A program made the translations under genes and the position numbers. The notes under the pieces were generated by a model. It did not search any database, was not told the origin of the DNA, and saw nothing but the letters and a program-made list of their open reading frames with translations. Source: Opitutus sp. ER46 (GTDB lineage: Bacteria > Verrucomicrobiota > Verrucomicrobiia > Opitutales > Opitutaceae). Taken from it: a stretch of DNA of 64,000 nucleotides. This document shows, piece after piece, positions 59,609 to 64,000 of this stretch (its first letter is position 1; each line of letters starts with the position of its first letter). The DNA lies in assembly GCF_003054705.1 (NCBI RefSeq), contig NZ_QAYX01000022.1, positions 595,071 through 659,070 on the forward strand, read 5' to 3'.

Positions 59609-61639
59609 ATGTCCACGCTTCACGTCGTTGATTACCTGATTCTCGCCGCGTACTTCGTCGTCCTGATCACGTTCGGCAAGATCGCCGCCAAAGGCGCCAA
59701 GGGCGGAGAGGGCTACTTTCTGGCCGGGCGGAAGCTGGGCAAAGTGTACCAGTTTTTCCTCAATTTCGGCAATTCGGTCGCCGCCAACGACACGGTCAGC
59801 ACCTCGAGCCTGGTCTACCAGCAGGGCGTCTCGGGCGTCTGGGTGGGGTTCCAGATGATTTTTTTGAACCCCTATTACTGGTTCATGTTCCCGTGGTATC
59901 GGCGCGCCCGGCTGACCACGATGGCCGACATCTTTCACGAGCGGCTCGGCAGCGCGCGCCTGGCCCTCTTCTACGCCGCATTCCAGATCACCATGGCCGT
60001 CGCGGTCACGATGGCGTTCGGCAATCTCGTTTCCTACAAGATCTCCGCCGCCCTGGTCACGAAGCCCGAAGCCGCCTGGACCGCCGCCGAGGCGGAGTCG
60101 GTCGCCGCCTACCGTGAAATGGCCCGGCTGGAGAACGACGAGCGGGGGCACGCGCTCACCTCCGGGCAGCAGACGCGGCTGGCCGTCCTGCGGGAGCGCC
60201 ACGCGCGCGGCGAGTTGAACAACTATGTCACCGCCCTCGAGCCATGGTCCTTCTACCTGGTGTACACCGTCGCGGTCGGTTTCTACATCATCCTCGGCGG
60301 CATGGCCGCGACGGCGCTGAATGAAGCCTTCCAGGGCATCCTGATCATGATCTTCTCCTTGCTGCTCATTCCCGCCGGGATCGCCGCCATCGGCGGATGG
60401 GACCAGCTCGGCGCGGTCGTGCCGCCGGCCAAGCTCGATCTCTTTGGTGCCGCCGGGGTCTCGGACTTCACGGGCTGGACGATTGCCGCCGTGTTCTTCG
60501 CCACCGTGCTGCAGGCGCACGCGATGCCGCACAACATGAGCATCGCCAGCTCCGCGCGGAACGAGTTCGCCGCGCGGTTCGGCGCCGTCGCGGGCACGTT
60601 CGGCAAACGGCTCGTCACGATCATGTGGGCCTTCTGCGGCCTGATCGCGATCGCGATGTTCTCGGGGGCGGATACGCTCGCCGACCCGGACAGCGTTTGG
60701 GGCACCATGTCCCGCCAGTTGCTCGGCCCGGGCTGGCTGGGCCTGATGCTCGCCGGCGTGCTGGCCGCGAACATGTCCACCGTCGCGTCTCAGGCAATGG
60801 CGGTCTCCGCCCTCTTTGCCCGCAACGTCTACGCCCCGTTCAGGCGGGCCGCGAGCGACGCCGACATTGTCCGCGCCGGCCGCTACACGCTCGTGGTCGT
60901 CCTGATTCTCGGCGTGGTCGTGGCAACCAAGCTGTCGGACGTGTACACGATCCTGCAGTTCGCGATGACCATTAATGTGCCGTTCGGCGCCTCGATTCTG
61001 CTGATGTTCATCTGGCGGCGGCTGACCGCGGCCGCCGTCTGGACCGCCGTGATTGGCTCGGCGTCCGTAAACATCGTCTTCCCGCTCGTCGCCCAGCACA
61101 TTCCCGCGCTCGCCGAGAGTCCGATGCTCGCCGTCCGAACCGTGGATGCCTCCGGCCGGCCCATGCCGGTGTACTTCGAGACCGTCGTCCGGCAGGACGC
61201 GCGCAATCCCGGTTCCGCCCTCGTCGGCCGCGACCGGCTCCACGTCGAGCTCGTGATGCTGCGCGCGGTGGGCGTCGATGTCGTCCACCTCTCGCCGGCC
61301 GGCCGGCTCGCGGGCCGGTTTTTCATCGACGGCCTGTTTCCGCTCGTCCTCCTGATCGGCGTCAGCCTAGTGACCCGCACGCCGCCCCGCGAACGGGTCG
61401 ATCAATGGTGCGGCAAGATGAAGACGCCGGTCGCGCCGACTGCGCTGCTCGATGAGAAGGAAATGGCTCTGACCCGGCGCGACCCGCACCGCTTCGATCA
61501 CACCATGCTGCTGCCGCGTTCGAACTGGGAATGGACGCGCTGGACGAAGGAGGACACCGTCGGTTTCCTGATCAGCTGCGTGGTCACGCTCGCCATCATC
61601 GGACTCTTCGTCGGACTGCTGAAGCTCGTAACTCTCTGA
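59609..61639 (+). CDS. Sodium:solute symporter (SSS) family transporter
   Basis: A 676-aa inner-membrane transporter with about 13 helices. Typical SSS segments: YFLAGRKLGKVYQFFLNFGNSVAAND (in part), TSSLVYQQGVSGVW, GGMAATALNEAFQGILIM and LAGVLAANMSTVASQAM. Two soluble insertions are notable: about 60 residues after helix 4 (AEAESVAAYREMARLENDE) and about 85 residues near 500-585. It would import the sugar, polyol or amino acid that feeds the operon. Start ATG 59609, with TTG 59606 just before it. Confidence 0.92.
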   Translation: MSTLHVVDYLILAAYFVVLITFGKIAAKGAKGGEGYFLAGRKLGKVYQFFLNFGNSVAANDTVSTSSLVYQQGVSGVWVGFQMIFLNPYYWFMFPWYRRARLTTMADIFHERLGSARLALFYAAFQITMAVAVTMAFGNLVSYKISAALVTKPEAAWTAAEAESVAAYREMARLENDERGHALTSGQQTRLAVLRERHARGELNNYVTALEPWSFYLVYTVAVGFYIILGGMAATALNEAFQGILIMIFSLLLIPAGIAAIGGWDQLGAVVPPAKLDLFGAAGVSDFTGWTIAAVFFATVLQAHAMPHNMSIASSARNEFAARFGAVAGTFGKRLVTIMWAFCGLIAIAMFSGADTLADPDSVWGTMSRQLLGPGWLGLMLAGVLAANMSTVASQAMAVSALFARNVYAPFRRAASDADIVRAGRYTLVVVLILGVVVATKLSDVYTILQFAMTINVPFGASILLMFIWRRLTAAAVWTAVIGSASVNIVFPLVAQHIPALAESPMLAVRTVDASGRPMPVYFETVVRQDARNPGSALVGRDRLHVELVMLRAVGVDVVHLSPAGRLAGRFFIDGLFPLVLLIGVSLVTRTPPRERVDQWCGKMKTPVAPTALLDEKEMALTRRDPHRFDHTMLLPRSNWEWTRWTKEDTVGFLISCVVTLAIIGLFVGLLKLVTL

Positions 61640-61675
61640 TCCTCCGGTCGCCCCTGGGTGGCTAGGCGGTCCCCC

Positions 61676-62707
61676 ATGTCCTCCCCTCTCCCCGTCGCGT
61701 TCGTCGGCCTGCAGTTTGGGCAGCGGGTCCTGGAGCAGCTGCGGCGGTCGCCCGCGGCGGCCCGGTGGCGGCTTGCGGCGGTATGCGACCTCGACGCCAC
61801 CAAGGCGGTCGCCGCGGGCAAACGCTGGGGCGTCCCCGCCCACGCGTCGCTGGACGCCGTGCTCGCCAACCCGGCCATACGGGTCGTCGCGCTGTTTTCC
61901 GGTCCAGCCGGCCGCGCCGGACTAATCGAGCAGGTGATTCGCGCCGGCAAGGACGTGATGACCACCAAGCCGTTCGAGACCGATCCTGTAGCCGCGCGGG
62001 CGGTGTTCACCGAGGCGGAGCGGCTGGGCCGCACAATCTTTCTGAACTCACCAGAGCCCGAGACGCCGGGGTACCTCGAGCAGGTGCGACGCTGGCAGGA
62101 GGAATTTGCGCTTGGTCGGCCGATCGCGTGCCGGGCGGAGACCTTCGTATCGTACCGCGAGCAGCCCGACGGTCGCTGGTTGGATGACCCGGAGCTTTGC
62201 CCGGCAGCGCCCATCTTTCGGATCGGCATCTACCTGATCAACGACCTCGTGCGGGTGTTTGGCCGCGTCAACGCTGTACAGGTCCTGGCCAACCGGATCT
62301 TCACCGGTCGGCCGACCGCCGACAATGCCCAGCTCAGCCTGCGGTTCGCGAACGGCGCCCTCGGCACCATCGCCGCCAGCTTCTGCATCGACAACGGACA
62401 GCACTACGCGAACTCGCTGTGGCTTCACTACGAGCGGGGCTCGATCACGCGCAACGCCCAGCCCGTCGCCTATGGACAGGCCGAGCAGGCGTCACGCCTG
62501 CAACTTGCCGCCGCCGCCAACCAGGTCGTGCAGTTGAGGACGTGGGAATCGCCGGAGACCGCCGGGACGTACCCATGGGACGCCCTGGCCGACGTTGTCT
62601 CCGGCGTCCGTCAACTCTCGCCGCCGGTGGATCTCACGGTCCACGGCATCGAGATCCTTGCGGCGATGGCGCGTGCCGAGCGGAGTGGCCGCACCGAAGC
62701 GGTCTGA
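61676..62707 (+). CDS. Gfo/Idh/MocA-family oxidoreductase
   Basis: 343 aa. An N-terminal Rossmann fold (PVAFVGLQFGQRVLEQL) is followed by the KPFET dinucleotide-site motif (usually EKP; here TKP). The C-terminal beta-sheet domain has FANGALGTIAASFCI. It oxidises or reduces a sugar or inositol hydroxyl with NAD(P). The catalytic Lys of EKP is kept. Start ATG 61676; GTG 61658 is less likely. It is last in the operon and converges on the TonB receptor gene. Confidence 0.88.
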   Translation: MSSPLPVAFVGLQFGQRVLEQLRRSPAAARWRLAAVCDLDATKAVAAGKRWGVPAHASLDAVLANPAIRVVALFSGPAGRAGLIEQVIRAGKDVMTTKPFETDPVAARAVFTEAERLGRTIFLNSPEPETPGYLEQVRRWQEEFALGRPIACRAETFVSYREQPDGRWLDDPELCPAAPIFRIGIYLINDLVRVFGRVNAVQVLANRIFTGRPTADNAQLSLRFANGALGTIAASFCIDNGQHYANSLWLHYERGSITRNAQPVAYGQAEQASRLQLAAAANQVVQLRTWESPETAGTYPWDALADVVSGVRQLSPPVDLTVHGIEILAAMARAERSGRTEAV

Positions 62708-62711
62708 GGAA

Positions 62712-62755
62712 GCGGCGGCACCCACCACGGACTCAACCGCGGGTGAAGCCGCCGC
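62712..62755. terminator. Hairpin between convergent genes
   Basis: GCGGCGGC (62712-62719) pairs with GCCGCCGC (62748-62755), with an inner ACCC/GGGT pairing. It has no T-tract. It sits four bases after the oxidoreductase stop and 14 bases before the receptor stop. Confidence 0.45.
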
Positions 62756-62769
62756 CCTGAAGCCGGTCC

Positions 62770-64000
62770 CTAGATGTCAAACGTCACCGTCAGGATGAAC
62801 TGACGGGGATCGATGATACGATAGGCGTTGGGGGTGCCGTCGGGGAAGGCGCTCACCGGCTGGAGACGCCCGCCTTCCTGCACGTTGCGAACATTCAGCT
62901 GCACGGTCATGCCAATGCGGTTGCGATCCAGCTTGGTCCGGTACGCGGCGAGCAGGTCGACGTAAGTGTGGGACTTGTCCCAGACGGGTCGATTGCGGTC
63001 CAGCTCGGTGATGACGGCGGGCAGCTGCTGCACGCCGTAGTATCCGATCGAGCCGCGGTCCTCCCAGCGAATCGCCCCGCCAATGTTCACCTTCCGCAAG
63101 AACTTCTGCTCGGTGATGCCCCTAGATAGAAATTGGTGCTTAAGTTGGCCCGGTACTTGCGAATCTGCGGCAGGCTCTTGCCGACCGTCTGCTGCGCGAT
63201 GCCCAGCGGCGTGTTTACGTTGCCCGGCAGATACGCCTGCGGCGTCTGCGCACCGTTATAGCTGCTCGTGTACCAAAGGGCCCGCGTTTCCCGGTCGACG
63301 AGGGTGGTCCAGACCGGCATGCGTTCCGCGAGGTAATCAAGCAGGTCCTGCGCAATCGCCGCCTGAACCGTCTCATTTTGGGTCAGGTTAGCCTTCACGG
63401 TCCAGTAGCTCGTCGGGTTATAGTGGATTTCCACCTCGCGCCCCTTGCTCAGCGCGTCCTGGCCCTCCGCGATGGGCAACCCGCCGAAGTTCACGCTCGT
63501 CTGGAGGAGCGAAAGCACCGCCGGGTCCATCTTGATTTCCTGAGCGACCGCCGCATCGAGCGCCGAGCCGCTGAGTCCCTGCGTCGCCTGCAGCCACTGG
63601 CGCGCGCGCGCGTCGAGGGAGAAGATGCGCGAGGGTTGCCCGTCGAAGACGTCCATCTTCACCGCGCGGGTGGCAAGTGTCGACGAGTTGCCGCTGCGGT
63701 CGTTGAACGTGACCACTCGGAACTGGTTGGCGCGAATGCTGAGCTTTCTTTGGAAGAGCTGAACCGTGAATCCGTAGTCCTCGCCCTTGCCTTGCGGATT
63801 CGGGAGGTATTCTCCGTGCAGGTTGATCGCAGGATCCGCCGGAATGAAGCTGTCCGACTTGTTCGCGTGGACGCTCAGCCACGGCGTGATCTTGAGCACG
63901 GCCCCGCTCGTCTTCGTATCGCCGGAATTCTTCTTATCCGAAACGATGCGGTTGAAAGGGAGCCACCGTCTGAGAAGTGATTGGGGTTGAATGAAAAAGA
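62770..64000 (-). pseudogene. TonB-dependent receptor, C-terminal part, frameshifted, cut by window edge
   Basis: The frame is open from the window edge (64000) down to about 63117, with barrel segments matching the receptor at 47826: HANKSDSFIPADPAINLHG, NPTSYWTVKANLTQNE and LPQIRKYRANLSTNFYL. It then breaks; the last 109 residues (RKVNIGGAIRWEDRGSIGYY to FILTVTFDI) continue in another frame. Taking one G from the GGGG run (63118-63121, CCCC on the plus strand) restores FYLGITEQKFLRKV. So this is a single-base frameshift, real or an error. An outer-membrane barrel lacking its last strands would not fold. The N-terminus and plug lie beyond the window. Confidence 0.85.

Noticed and set aside
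58655..61288. An 877-aa minus-strand open frame
   Set aside because: Antisense of the amidohydrolase and symporter genes. The composition (Asp/Gly/His/Arg-rich) is that of a codon-mirror shadow.

Overview
The window is high-GC DNA with long tight operons, exported glycoside hydrolases, sulfatases and very large TonB-dependent receptors of the kind seen in Verrucomicrobiota. The receptor N-terminal style, the DUF4838 and ceramidase-like proteins and the sodium:solute symporter gene set point to an Opitutaceae-like bacterium. This assignment is inference from gene content; there is no rRNA in the window.

Layout. (1) 1-6.6 kb, core-like DNA: a DapF-family protein that has lost both catalytic cysteines, an SDR dehydrogenase, a REC-PP2C-STAS regulator, an Rrf2 repressor, tRNA-Arg(TCT), two small proteins and tRNA-Asp(GTC). 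Two CT/GA-rich inverted-repeat elements sit in the intergenic gaps. (2) 6.6-19.5 kb, a genomic island bounded by a 31-bp exact repeat of the tRNA-Asp 3' end. No integrase or transposase is visible. Its cargo is a CdiI-like protein, a rhomboid protease, an HExxH metalloprotease and about ten exported or membrane proteins I cannot name. A homologous two-gene module follows each att copy (7.2-8.8 kb and 19.7-21.2 kb), suggesting tandem accretion. (3) 21.4-29.4 kb: ankyrin protein, exported alpha/beta hydrolase, CehA/McbA-like protein, URO-D-like protein and PhoD-like phosphatase.

(4) 29.4-62.7 kb, one large carbohydrate locus. On the minus strand, from 55.0 kb down: ceramidase-like hydrolase, FGGY kinase, DeoR regulator, TonB receptor, two DUF4838 proteins, PL10 pectate lyase, GH31, sulfatase, a giant GH63-like fusion, GH105, a beta-helix protein and a nucleoside hydrolase. 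On the plus strand, from 55.2 kb: class-III aminotransferase, class-I aldolase, NagB-like enzyme, amidohydrolase, SSS symporter and Gfo/Idh/MocA oxidoreductase. A second TonB receptor, frameshifted and cut by the window edge, closes the region. The two control regions, upstream of deoR and upstream of the aminotransferase, carry the same 47-48 bp dyad: ATGTNA-N4-ATGTNA, a 15-16 bp gap, then TNACAT-N4-TNACAT. I read this as the operator of the local DeoR protein.

Working model (inference): the outer enzymes and TonB receptor dismantle and import a pectin-like, probably sulfated glycan. The inner operon takes one released sugar or aminopolyol through oxidation, transamination, kinase and aldolase steps that match no pathway I can name. 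This operon with its shared operator is the best candidate for an undescribed system. Three G-run anomalies (about 8.68 kb, 36.46 kb and 63.12 kb) are either real slippage sites or assembly errors and need read-level checking.
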